Positions 32,066 through 39,937 are shown, counted from the first letter of the stretch. The stretch: DNA of 64,000 nucleotides from Kitasatospora sp. NBC_01246 (GCF_036226505.1 NZ_CP108484.1:5518001-5582000); one strand, 5' to 3'. The notes: a model not told the origin generated them from the sequence alone. Program-made: numbers and translations.

Positions 32066-32097
32066 AGCATACCGCATTTAGTTCAATCTTGTACGAC
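32066..32097 (-). promoter_or_regulatory. promoter and possible MarR operator
   Basis: Minus-strand TATGCT (32071–32066) is 6 nt from the MarR start. Just upstream, TTCAA-TC-TTGTA (32082–32093) is an imperfect inverted repeat of the sort bound by MarR proteins. All of this fits into the 39 nt between the AIM24 stop and the MarR start. Confidence 0.4.
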
Positions 32098-32098
32098 T

Positions 32099-33154
32099 TT
32101 ACAGGCCGAAACGCCGCCCGAGGTCGCCCAGGTTACCGAGCCCGGGCACGTTGAGGTTGCCCCCGCCGTGGCCCGCGGCCGCGGGCTGCGACGGCACCCC
32201 GCCCATCGGCACGCCCGCCTCGGCGTGCACCTGGCCGACGTTGCGGTCGGCCATCAGCACCTCGGTCGACTGCAGCAGCACCTGGCCGGCGCCGATGAAC
32301 TCGAACTGGTGCTCCTCGCCGGACGCCCCGCCCAGGCCGGTCAGCCGGCGGATCCCGCCGATCACCCCGTGCATGTAGTCGTGGTCGTAGTGGTGGCACG
32401 GCGCCGGGCAGTCCGCCCAGCCGACCAGCGCCTGCGGGTCCACCCGGATCGGCGGCTCGACGAAGTGCACCGGCCCGTTGGACGCGGCCACGAACTTGCC
32501 GCTGCCGATCAGCGTGAGGAACCCGGGGATGATCGACTGCTTGAGCCGCAGCGTGGGCTCGTACGCCAGGAGGTTGCCCGAGCGGACGGTCAGGTTCCCC
32601 TCCTCCAGGTCGTAGGAGTTGAGGTCGAAGGCGCGGTCGGCCAGCAGCAGCTTGCCCCGGCCCTCGGCGACCACCCAGTCCGCCGCGTGCATCGGCGAGT
32701 TGAAGTGCTGGCCGAGCATCCGGTCGATCGCCCCGGCGCCGACGCCCTTGAAGGAGATGTCGCCGTAGTAGGCGATCATCTTGCCCTTCTGCAGGAAGTA
32801 CGACCCGTTCAGGTCGACCGAGAAGGCGTACGGGTTGACGTTGTCGTTCGCCGGCAGGCTGTGCACGTCGTGCACCACCGGGCCGGAGCCGTCCGGCGCC
32901 TTCGGCAGCGGGGCCTGGGCGCCGCCGTACTGCTCCTGGGCGTACTGCTGCGGGTAACCCTGCTGCTGCGGAGGCGGCGGGTAGCCCTGCTGCGGGTAGC
33001 CCTGCCCGGGCGGCGGGCCGTAGCCGGGCGGCGGCGGGGCGGCCGGGTAGCCGGGCTGGGTGGGCTGGTTGTACGGCGACGGCTGGCCGTACGGCTGCGG
33101 CTGGCCGTACGGGTCGTGCGGCTGCCCGTAGGGGGGCTGCGGCGGGTAGGACAT
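32099..33154 (-). CDS. AIM24-family protein with Pro/Tyr/Gln-rich N-terminus
   Basis: 351-residue protein. Residues 1–about 85 are low-complexity repeats of PYGQP/GYPQQ type; the rest is an AIM24-like beta domain (KGKMIAYYGDISF, GRGKLLLADRAF, TVRSGNLLAYEPTL, GPVHFVEPPIRVDPQALVGW). An unusual cluster CPAPCHHYDHDYMH (C249, C253, H254, H255, H258, H262) could bind a metal. ATG 33154 overlaps the stop of the previous gene (TGATG). It is the third of three AIM24 genes in one operon. Function unknown; membrane or stress association is suspected for the family. Confidence 0.88.
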   Translation of the reverse strand: MSYPPQPPYGQPHDPYGQPQPYGQPSPYNQPTQPGYPAAPPPPGYGPPPGQGYPQQGYPPPPQQQGYPQQYAQEQYGGAQAPLPKAPDGSGPVVHDVHSLPANDNVNPYAFSVDLNGSYFLQKGKMIAYYGDISFKGVGAGAIDRMLGQHFNSPMHAADWVVAEGRGKLLLADRAFDLNSYDLEEGNLTVRSGNLLAYEPTLRLKQSIIPGFLTLIGSGKFVAASNGPVHFVEPPIRVDPQALVGWADCPAPCHHYDHDYMHGVIGGIRRLTGLGGASGEEHQFEFIGAGQVLLQSTEVLMADRNVGQVHAEAGVPMGGVPSQPAAAGHGGGNLNVPGLGNLGDLGRRFGL

Positions 33155-33804
33155 CAGAGCTTCTCCTCGCTCGCCTGCACGAACACCGTGCCGTTCCCGG
33201 ACAGCTCCAGCTGGAAGGCCTCGCCGGAGCCGCGTCCGATCATGTCGCGCCACCCCAGCGCGGTGGACAGCTTGTTCTGGACCTGGCCGCGGTGCGCGAC
33301 GTAGGCCTGGGGGTCGACGTGGACCGGCTGGTGCGGGGTGATCGGCAGTTCGAAGACGCCGCCGTGCGCCATCACCGCCACCGCGCCGTGGCCGTCCAGC
33401 TTGGTGGTGAACAGGCCCTGCCCGGTCACCTGGCCTCGGACCATGCCCATCACGCCGCCCTGCGACCCCATGAACATCGTGGACTGCTGCAGCGAGCCCT
33501 CGAAGGCCAGCAGCCGGTCCGCCTCGACGTACAGGGTGTCGCCGGCCAGGTCGATCACGTGCACGTGGTGGCCGCCGTGGCCGAACATCACGGTGCCCTG
33601 GCCCTCGACGGTCATCAGCGGGGTGTCCTCGTTGGCCACCCGGCGGCCGATCATCGACATGACGCCGCCCTGGCCGCCGGTGAGGTTCGGCGTGAACCGG
33701 ACCTCGCCGGTGTACGCGAGCATCGCGCCGCGCTGGCTGAACATCCGCTGCCCGGGGACGACCCGGGCCTCGATCATCTTGTTGTTGATCCTGGTGAACG
33801 GCAT
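33154..33804 (-). CDS. AIM24-family protein
   Basis: 216-residue AIM24-domain protein made of beta strands with Gly-rich turns: ARVVPGQRMFSQRGAMLAYTGEVRF, GQGTVMFGHGGHHVHVIDLAGDTLYVEADRLLAFE, GQVTGQGLFTTKLDGHGAVAVMAHG, VDPQAYVAHRG. No catalytic residues recognised. It overlaps both neighbours by one base (TGATG at each junction), so the three genes are translationally coupled. Confidence 0.9.
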   Translation of the reverse strand: MPFTRINNKMIEARVVPGQRMFSQRGAMLAYTGEVRFTPNLTGGQGGVMSMIGRRVANEDTPLMTVEGQGTVMFGHGGHHVHVIDLAGDTLYVEADRLLAFEGSLQQSTMFMGSQGGVMGMVRGQVTGQGLFTTKLDGHGAVAVMAHGGVFELPITPHQPVHVDPQAYVAHRGQVQNKLSTALGWRDMIGRGSGEAFQLELSGNGTVFVQASEEKL

Positions 33805-34442
33805 CAGACGTCGCCCCCGATGGTGATCTTCTCGGACGGCTGAACGTAGACCAGGCCCTCGCCGGAGAACTCCACCTGGACCGCCTCGCCGCCGCCCTCG
33901 CCGATGAAGGTCGACCAGCCGGCGCCCGACTTGAGGCTGCGGCTGAGGTTGCCGGTGTGCGCGACGTACGCCCCCGGGTCCACCCGCAGCGGCATGCCCT
34001 GGGAGACCCGCAGGATGATCGCCGGCCCCTTGGAGGTCAGCGCGGCCCAGCCGTGGCCCTCCACCTTGGTGGTGAACAGGCCGTTCCCGGAGGAGATGCC
34101 GTTGAGCCCGGTGAAGCTGGTGCCGGTCTTCAGCGTGCCCTCGGTGCAGAGGAGGTTGTCCGACTCGACGTAGAGCGTCTCGCCGTTCAGCCGGACCAGG
34201 TTGATTTCGGTGGCTCGGTCGGCGAAGTAGCAGGTGCCCTGCCCCTTCACCTCCATGACCGTCATCTGCTCACCGGTCAGCCGTCGGGTCACGACGCCGC
34301 GCAGCCCGTCACCGCCGCCGCTGAGCTTCTTGAAGTTCATCTGGCCGGTGTACGCGACCATCGAGCCGTTTCTGGCTTTCACGCCATCGCCCGTCATGTC
34401 GACGGCGAGCGTCTTGGACCCTTGGAGTCGAAACTGTGCCAC
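33804..34442 (-). CDS. AIM24-family protein
   Basis: 212-residue AIM24-domain protein, first gene of the three-gene operon. Typical strands are VKARNGSMVAYTGQMNF, GQGTCYFADRATEINLVRLNGETLYVESDNLLCTEG, GNGLFTTKVEGHGWAAL and VDPGAYVAHTGNLS. The start is GTG 34442; a TACATT box ends 6 nt upstream and no ribosome-binding site is present, so the operon is probably leaderless. Function unknown. Confidence 0.9.
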   Translation of the reverse strand: MAQFRLQGSKTLAVDMTGDGVKARNGSMVAYTGQMNFKKLSGGGDGLRGVVTRRLTGEQMTVMEVKGQGTCYFADRATEINLVRLNGETLYVESDNLLCTEGTLKTGTSFTGLNGISSGNGLFTTKVEGHGWAALTSKGPAIILRVSQGMPLRVDPGAYVAHTGNLSRSLKSGAGWSTFIGEGGGEAVQVEFSGEGLVYVQPSEKITIGGDV

Positions 34443-34448
34443 CGCCGC

Positions 34449-34454
34449 AATGTA
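34449..34454 (-). promoter_or_regulatory. -10 box of the AIM24 operon
   Basis: Minus-strand TACATT is separated by 6 nt from the GTG start at 34442, the spacing expected for a leaderless transcript. Confidence 0.5.
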
Positions 34455-34626
34455 GCGGGATCCGGCAGCTCGGGGGGAGGGGGCGGGGTCGTTCTGGTAC
34501 CTGTCTGCGACAAAACCGGCCCGTCGGACACCGGCTGTACCAGCTCCGTATCCCCTGCGTGTCCGCCGCCGGACCCCGGGCCCGCCGGCGCCGCACCCCG
34601 GGAGCGGGGTCGGACATGTGCTCGGT

Positions 34627-34663
34627 GATAATGGCGGGGATGCTTGTGAGCCGGTTCACAAGC
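34627..34663 (+). promoter_or_regulatory. promoter with Rex/Crp-type palindrome
   Basis: GATAAT (34627–34632) is a good -10 box. From 34642 to 34663 runs a palindrome with 11-bp halves matching at 10 positions; its core is TGTGAGCCGGTTCACA (34645–34660). This fits the Rex operator (TGTGAA-N4-TTCACA, one mismatch) and the Crp consensus (TGTGA-N6-TCACA, no mismatch). It sits just after the expected transcription start, where a repressor would block transcription. Confidence 0.65.
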
Positions 34664-34693
34664 GATCTTCGACTCCTGACTGAGGTGCCCATC

Positions 34694-35017
34694 GTGAACA
34701 GCAGTGCCGTCCACCGCCTGCGTCTGGTCTCCGGCCCCGAGGGCCTCTCGTTCCTCCTGCTGCTGGTCTGCTCGGTGCTCAAGCGCACCACCAGCTTCGA
34801 CGCGGTGCCGGTGATGGGCATGATCCACGGGATCCTGTTCGTCCTGTACGTGGTGTTCTGGATCATGGCCTGGCAGGCGCAGAAGTGGGACGCCAAGCGC
34901 GGCATCCTGCTGTTCGTCCTCTCGGTGCTGCCCACCGGCGGCTTCTTCGCCGAGCGGACCCTCGCCAAGGAGGAGCGCGGCGAGCTCGCACCCGCCCGCG
35001 AGCCCGCCACCGCCTGA
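34694..35017 (+). CDS. DUF3817 family membrane protein
   Basis: 107-residue membrane protein with three hydrophobic helices. The DUF3817 pattern is clear: RLRLVSGPEGLSFLLLLVCSVLKR, MGMIHGILFVLYVVFWIMAWQ and GILLFVLSVLPTGGFFAERTLAKE. GTG 34694 is preferred because TGAGGTG lies 6 nt upstream; GTG 34685 is an alternative. Function unknown. A second DUF3817 gene lies at 39.9 kb beside a MarR gene. A possible Rex or Crp site lies 31 bp upstream of the start. Confidence 0.88.
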   Translation: MNSSAVHRLRLVSGPEGLSFLLLLVCSVLKRTTSFDAVPVMGMIHGILFVLYVVFWIMAWQAQKWDAKRGILLFVLSVLPTGGFFAERTLAKEERGELAPAREPATA

Positions 35018-35045
35018 TCGCCGCCCGAACGACCGCGGGCAGGCC

Positions 35046-35092
35046 GGCAGGCTGCCGGGGCCTCCTCTCCCAGTGGGCCCCGGCAGCCTGTC
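35046..35092. terminator. bidirectional terminator
   Basis: 15-bp perfect stem (CAGGCTGCCGGGGCC / GGCCCCGGCAGCCTG), extended by two pairs, with a 13-nt loop. It lies between the DUF3817 gene and the first protease gene. The loop (CCTCTCCCAGTG) resembles that of the terminator at 37128. Confidence 0.85.
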
Positions 35093-35121
35093 GCCGTTTC
35101 CAGGTGTGGTTCCGGTGGTGA

Positions 35122-36735
35122 CTAGTTGACGTTCACCGCGCTCCAGGCCGCGGCCACCGCCGCGTACTGGGTGCTGGTGGTGCCGTAGAGGTCACCGGCC
35201 GCCTTCAGGGTCGCCGTGCGGGCGGCCTTGTAGTTGGTGGTGGAGGTGAAGTAGACGGTCAGCGCGCGGTACCAGATCGCGGCGGCCTTGTCCCGGCCGA
35301 TGCCGGTGACGGTGGAGCCGTTGGAGGTGGGGCTGTTGTAGCTGACGCCGTTGATGGTCTTGGCGCCGCTGCCCTCGGCCAGCAGGTAGAAGAAGTGGTT
35401 GGCCACGCCGGAGGAGTAGTGGACGTCCACGTTGCCGACCCCGGAGTACCAGGAGTCCTTGGACGCGCCGTCCTTCGAGGGCTTGTCCATGTAGCGCAGC
35501 GGGGTGCCGTTGCCGTTCAGGTTGAGCCGCTCGCCGATCAGGTAGTCCGGCACGTCCGAGGGCAGGTTGGCGTACCACTCGACCATGGTGCCGAAGATGT
35601 CCGAGGTGGCCTCGTTGAGGCCGCCGGACTCGCCGGAGTAGACCAGCCCGGCGGTGGCGGAGGTGACGCCGTGGGTCATCTCGTGGCCGGCCACGTCGAT
35701 GGCGGTCAGCGGGTGGGTGTTGCCCGAGCCGTCGCCGTACGTCATGCAGAAGCAGGAGTCGTTCCAGAACGCGTTGACGTAGTTGGAGCCGTAGTGCACC
35801 CGGCTGCTCGCGCCGACGCCGTTGTTCTTGATGCCGCTGCGGCCGAAGGTGTTCTTGTAGTAGTCCCAGGTCGCGCCGGCGCCGTACTGGGCGTCCACCG
35901 CGGCGGACTGGGTGTTGGAGGCGAGCCCGTTGCCCCAGACGTTGTCCGCGTCGGTGTACAGCGCGTTCCCGCTGGCGGCGTTGCCCGTCCACTGGTTGCC
36001 GCGGGAGGCGTCCTTGAGCTGGTAGGTCGAGCCGCTCTGGGTGGTGGTCAGCGGGACGCTGCCGACGAAGACGCCCTTGCCGCTGCCGTTCGCGGTCTGG
36101 AACTCCTCGTGCGTGGAGAGCACCTCACCGGTGGCCGCGTCGGTGACCAGCCGCTGGCTGCTCGGCGTGCCGTCGGCCCGCTCGCCCTTGACGACGGTCT
36201 GGTACGCCAGTCGCGGGTTGCCGTCGGCGGCCCAGACCACCAGGGTGGCCGTGCCCGCGCCGTCGACCCGGCTGATCGCCGACTCGTCCTTGTCCGCGGC
36301 GATGCCGACGGTGGCCCGGACGGCGCCGAGCGCCTGGGCGCCGGCCTTGTCGGCGGAGAGCGCCGGGGTGAGGCTCGGCAGTGAGAGCTGCCCGCCGAAC
36401 GCCCGGTCCACCGAGGTGATCGCGCCGTCGGCCTTCTGGTGCACCACCAGGTCGCCGCCGAGGACCGGCAGGCCGCCCAGGGTCCGCTCGTAGCGCAGGT
36501 GACGGGTGCCGTTGGCGTCCACCACGGCGTCCTTGGCGACCAGCCGCTCCTGGCCGCCGAGGGCGAGCGCCTGCGCCACCGGCGGGGCCTCGCTGCCGGC
36601 CAGCGAGATCAGCGCGTCGTGCTGCTGCACCACCGAGGGCGCGGCGGCCTGGGCGGGGGCGGCGGCGACCTGGATGGCGCCGGCGAGCAGGGCGGTGGCG
36701 GAGAGTACGGCTCCGGCTGTCAGCTTTCGCTTCAC
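35122..36735 (-). CDS. secreted M4 neutral metalloprotease (copy 1)
   Basis: 537-residue thermolysin-type pre-pro-protease. A signal peptide (MKRKLTAGAVLSATALLAGAIQVAAAPAQA) is followed by FTP/PepSY propeptide domains and the catalytic M4 domain. Zinc ligands are His351 and His355 in HEMTH and Glu375 in GGLNEATSD; Glu352 is the catalytic base. GTG 36735 follows GAAGGA. The C-terminal about 97 residues are almost identical to copy 2, and 291 bp are identical at DNA level. Upstream carries AdpA-type sites. There is no extra C-terminal domain. Confidence 0.96.
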   Translation of the reverse strand: MKRKLTAGAVLSATALLAGAIQVAAAPAQAAAPSVVQQHDALISLAGSEAPPVAQALALGGQERLVAKDAVVDANGTRHLRYERTLGGLPVLGGDLVVHQKADGAITSVDRAFGGQLSLPSLTPALSADKAGAQALGAVRATVGIAADKDESAISRVDGAGTATLVVWAADGNPRLAYQTVVKGERADGTPSSQRLVTDAATGEVLSTHEEFQTANGSGKGVFVGSVPLTTTQSGSTYQLKDASRGNQWTGNAASGNALYTDADNVWGNGLASNTQSAAVDAQYGAGATWDYYKNTFGRSGIKNNGVGASSRVHYGSNYVNAFWNDSCFCMTYGDGSGNTHPLTAIDVAGHEMTHGVTSATAGLVYSGESGGLNEATSDIFGTMVEWYANLPSDVPDYLIGERLNLNGNGTPLRYMDKPSKDGASKDSWYSGVGNVDVHYSSGVANHFFYLLAEGSGAKTINGVSYNSPTSNGSTVTGIGRDKAAAIWYRALTVYFTSTTNYKAARTATLKAAGDLYGTTSTQYAAVAAAWSAVNVN

Positions 36736-37127
36736 GTACGGGGTTCCTTCCACGAAACCGCGTGTGCGCGGTCACGCCGCGTACCGGGGCGCCGGGGTTG
36801 GCGCCGTGGGGCGGTAGGGCGCTGACGTGCTGCTCCCGTGCGGTTCCGACGGCCGGTCGGTGGGTGGGGCGACAGCCGTCGAACGGGGCTTTGGTCAGAA
36901 GCATGACAAGCGCAGGTCGTGAAAGGACAGGGCGCCGCCGGCGATTGGCCAGGTCTCGCCAGTCGTCGGGTACGGGTGGTTCCGGTGTGCCGAGTGACCG
37001 GTTCGGGGTGCTTCGTCCCGCTGGCGGGATCCCGCCAGCGGCCACCCTTGTCGCTCGCCGCGGCCCTTGCTACGGCGCCGGGCCGGGCGCCGCTCCGGCC
37101 CTCCCCGGCCCGGCGCGGACGCGCGAA
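36736..37127 (-). promoter_or_regulatory. upstream region of protease copy 1 with two AdpA-type sites
   Basis: No gene. TGGCCAGGTCTCGCCA lies at 36946–36961 (one mismatch to TGGCSNGWWY on each strand), and the perfect palindrome TGGCGGGATCCCGCCA at 37022–37037 matches the consensus on both strands, with outer bases extending the palindrome to 37019–37040. The segment CTTGTCATGCTT (minus strand, near 36900) is shared with copy 2 and may contain the -10 box. Confidence 0.6.
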
Positions 37128-37163
37128 CGCCCGGGGCCTCCCCTCCCAGTGAGGCCCCGGGCG
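37128..37163 (-). terminator. terminator of protease copy 2
   Basis: Perfect 13-bp stem (CGCCCGGGGCCTC / GAGGCCCCGGGCG) with a 10-nt loop (CCCTCCCAGT). It is related in loop and stem sequence to the terminator after copy 1, showing that the duplication included the 3' flank. Confidence 0.8.
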
Positions 37164-37177
37164 CTGTCGAGCGGACG

Positions 37178-38818
37178 TCAGCTGACGTTGACGCCGCTCC
37201 AGGCCGCGGCCACCGCCGCGTACTGGGTGCTGGTGGTGCCGTAGAGGTCACCGGCCGCCTTCAGGGTCGCCGTGCGGGCGGCCTTGTAGTTGGTGGTGGA
37301 GGTGAAGTAGACGGTCAGCGCGCGGTACCAGATCGCGGCGGCCTTGTCCCGGCCGATGCCGGTGACGGTGGAGCCGTTGGAGGTGGGGCTGTTGTAGCTG
37401 ACGCCGTTGATGGTCTTGGCGCCGCTGCCCTCGGCCAGCAGGTAGAAGAAGTGGTTGGCCACGCCGGAGGAGTAGTGGACGTCCAGGTTGCCGACGCCGG
37501 AGGACCAGGAGTCGGCCGAGCCGCCGTCCTTGGAGGGCTTGTCCATGTAGCGCAGCGGCGTCCCGTCGCCGTTGATGTCGATCTCCTCGCCGATCAGGTA
37601 GTCCGGCTTGTCGGTCGCGAGGTTGGCGGAGAACTCGACCATGGTGCCGAAGATGTCCGAGGTGGCCTCGTTGAGGCCGCCGGACTCGCCCGAGTAGTTG
37701 AGCCCCGCGGTGGCGGAGGTGACGCCGTGCGTCATCTCGTGGCCGGCCACGTCGATCTCGGTCAGCGGGTGGGTGTTGGCGTCACCGTCGCCGTACGTCA
37801 TGCAGAAGCAGGAGTCGTCCCAGAACGCGTTGACGTAGTTCTTGCCGTAGTGGACCCGGCTGGTGGCGCCGACGCCGTTGTTCTTGATGCCGTTGCGGCC
37901 GAACGCGTTCTTGTAGAAGTCCCAGGTGGCCGCCGCGCCGAACTGCGCGTCCACCGCCGCCGACTGGGTGTTGGAGGCGAGGCCGGTGCCCCAGGCGTTG
38001 TCCGCGTCGGTGTACAGCGTGCCCGAGCCGGAGGTGCGGCCCTTGAGGTCGCTGGTGGACTGGTTGCCGCGGGAGGCGTCCTTGAGCTGGTAGGTCGAGC
38101 CGCTCTGGGTGGTGGTCAGCGGGACGCTGCCGACGAAGACGCCCTTGCCGGTGCCGGTCGCGGTCTGCACCTGCTCGTGGGTGGAGAGCACCTCGCCGGT
38201 GGCCGCGTCGGTGACCAGCAGCTGGCTGCTCGGGGTGGAGTCGGCGCGCAGGCCCTGGACGACCGTCTGGTACGCCAGTCGCGGGTTGCCGTCGGCGGCC
38301 CAGACCACGAGCTTGGCGGCGCCGGCCTGGCGCACCTCCCGCAGCGGCGACTCGTCCTTGTCGGCGGCGATGCCGACGGTCGACTGGACCGCGCCGGAGG
38401 CCTGCGCGGCGGCCTTGTCGGCCGGGATCTGCGGGGTGAGGCTCGGCAGCTCGATGGTCGCGGCGACGGCCTTGTCCACGGCCTCGACCGAGCCGTTCGC
38501 GGCCTCGTGCACGACCAGGTCGCCGCCGAGGACGGGCAGGCCGGCGAAGGTGCGCTCGAAGCGGAGGTGGCGGGTGCCGTCGGCGTCCACCACGGCGTCC
38601 TTGGCGACCAGTTGCTCCTGGCCGCCCAGGGCCAGGGCCTGCGCCAGCGGGCCGGCCTGACCGCTCGCCAGGGCGATCGCCGCCTCGCGCTGCTGCGCGG
38701 CCTGCGCCTGCGCGGCGGGGGTCGGGGCGGCCTGGGCGGCGGTGGTGCCCACCTGGATGACGCCGGTGAGGAGGGCGGTGGCGGAGAGTACGGCGCCGGC
38801 TGCGAGCTTTCGCTTCAC
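37178..38818 (-). CDS. secreted M4 neutral metalloprotease (copy 2)
   Basis: 546-residue paralogue of the neighbouring protease. A signal peptide (MKRKLAAGAVLSATALLTGVIQVGTTAAQA) leads into FTP/PepSY propeptide and M4 catalytic domains. Zinc ligands are His360 and His364 (HEMTH) and Glu384; Glu361 is the base. GTG 38818 follows GGAAGGA. It differs from copy 1 mainly in the propeptide and the mid catalytic domain (for example SADSWSSG for SKDSWYSG). The 3' 291 bp (37195–37485) are identical to 35139–35429. Confidence 0.96.
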   Translation of the reverse strand: MKRKLAAGAVLSATALLTGVIQVGTTAAQAAPTPAAQAQAAQQREAAIALASGQAGPLAQALALGGQEQLVAKDAVVDADGTRHLRFERTFAGLPVLGGDLVVHEAANGSVEAVDKAVAATIELPSLTPQIPADKAAAQASGAVQSTVGIAADKDESPLREVRQAGAAKLVVWAADGNPRLAYQTVVQGLRADSTPSSQLLVTDAATGEVLSTHEQVQTATGTGKGVFVGSVPLTTTQSGSTYQLKDASRGNQSTSDLKGRTSGSGTLYTDADNAWGTGLASNTQSAAVDAQFGAAATWDFYKNAFGRNGIKNNGVGATSRVHYGKNYVNAFWDDSCFCMTYGDGDANTHPLTEIDVAGHEMTHGVTSATAGLNYSGESGGLNEATSDIFGTMVEFSANLATDKPDYLIGEEIDINGDGTPLRYMDKPSKDGGSADSWSSGVGNLDVHYSSGVANHFFYLLAEGSGAKTINGVSYNSPTSNGSTVTGIGRDKAAAIWYRALTVYFTSTTNYKAARTATLKAAGDLYGTTSTQYAAVAAAWSGVNVS

Positions 38819-39317
38819 GTACAGGTCCTTCCAGGGAAACCGCGGGTGTGCGGTTGCGCCGCGTCCCGGGGTGCCGGGGTTGGCACCTGAGGGGCGGGAC
38901 GGGCGCTGACGTGCTACTGCTCCGTGCGGTCGAGCGGCGGTGCCACCGGTGAGTGGGGCGGTGGCTGCCGAACGGGGCTGGGCGAAAGCATGACAATCCA
39001 ACAAGTGAAATGACAGGTCTTGTTCATCGATTGGCCAGGTCTCGCCAGCCCGGCGGAAGGTAAACGGGGCGACAAATCCGGTCGAACCACCCCGCCTTGC
39101 AGCGGGTTACCGCCCGAACCGAGGCCTGACTACGGGCCGAACGCCGGATCGGCGGCCAACGGGCGGCCGACGGCGGGCGATTGGCGGTGGTTCACACCCC
39201 CGCAATGTGCTGGTACGGACCTGTGCGTCCCACTGGCGTGATCCCGCCACGTGTCGCGCTTGTCCACCATCAGGACGCCTGGTAACACCCCGGCGGCCCG
39301 CCGGTACGGTAAGGGGC
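38819..39317. promoter_or_regulatory. upstream region of protease copy 2 and of the MarR gene
   Basis: No gene. TGGCCAGGTCTCGCCA occurs at 39032–39047, 214 bp before the protease start, close to the spacing in copy 1 (211 bp). TGGCGTGATCCCGCCA occurs at 39234–39249, matching the AdpA consensus on both strands and lying 69 bp upstream of the divergent MarR gene. TACGGT (39305–39310) is a -10 box 7 nt before the MarR GTG (leaderless). Confidence 0.6.
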
Positions 39318-39845
39318 GTGGCCAAGCCCCTCGCACTCGACTTCGACCCGATCGCCCGCGCCGACGAGCTCTGGACCCGCCGCTGGGGCGGAGTCCCCTC
39401 GATGGCGGCGATCACCTCGATCATGCGCGCCCACCAGATCCTGCTCGCGCGGGTGGACGCCGTGCTCAAGCCGTACGGGCTGACGTTCGCCCGGTACGAG
39501 GCGCTGGTGCTGCTCACCTTCAGCCGGACCGGCGAGCTCTCGCTGTCCAAGATCGGCGAGCGGCTGATGGTCCACCCGACCAGCGTGACCAACACCGTCG
39601 ACCGCCTGGAGCGGGCCGGTCTGGTCGGCCGCCGGCCCAACCCGCTGGACGGCCGCGGGGTGCTCGCGGCGATCACCGCCCGCGGCCGCGAGGTCGTGGA
39701 GGAGGCCACCCGGGAGCTGATGGCGATGGAGTTCGGCCTGGAGGAGTACGGCCCCGACCAGTGCCGTCAGGTGTTCGACCTGCTGAGGCCGCTGCGGGTG
39801 GCCGCCGGGGACTTCACCGAGCCGGGCGCGGAGCCCGCGGAGTAG
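39318..39845 (+). CDS. MarR-family transcriptional regulator
   Basis: 175-residue winged-helix regulator. The HTH region reads LTFARYEALVLLTFSRTGELSLSKIGERLMVHPTSVTNTVDRLERAGLVGRRPNPLDGRGVLAAITARGREVV. GTG 39318 has a TACGGT box 7 nt upstream and AAGGGG between, so it may be leaderless. It is followed after 92 nt by a DUF3817 gene, which it may regulate together with the DUF3817 gene at 34.7 kb. Confidence 0.92.
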   Translation: MAKPLALDFDPIARADELWTRRWGGVPSMAAITSIMRAHQILLARVDAVLKPYGLTFARYEALVLLTFSRTGELSLSKIGERLMVHPTSVTNTVDRLERAGLVGRRPNPLDGRGVLAAITARGREVVEEATRELMAMEFGLEEYGPDQCRQVFDLLRPLRVAAGDFTEPGAEPAE

Positions 39846-39937
39846 GGCGCTGCACGGCCCACCCGTAAGCGGCGGCTACCCTCGTGGGGAGCGGTGCGCG
39901 GATCCGGGCGTACCGGCCCATTCCGGCGAGCGAGGCG

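Noticed and set aside
37067-38890. A 607-codon plus-strand open frame opposite protease copy 2, and a similar one opposite copy 1
   Set aside because: Gly/Val/Arg-rich antisense shadows; the minus-strand proteases have signal peptides, HEMTH motifs and ribosome sites.
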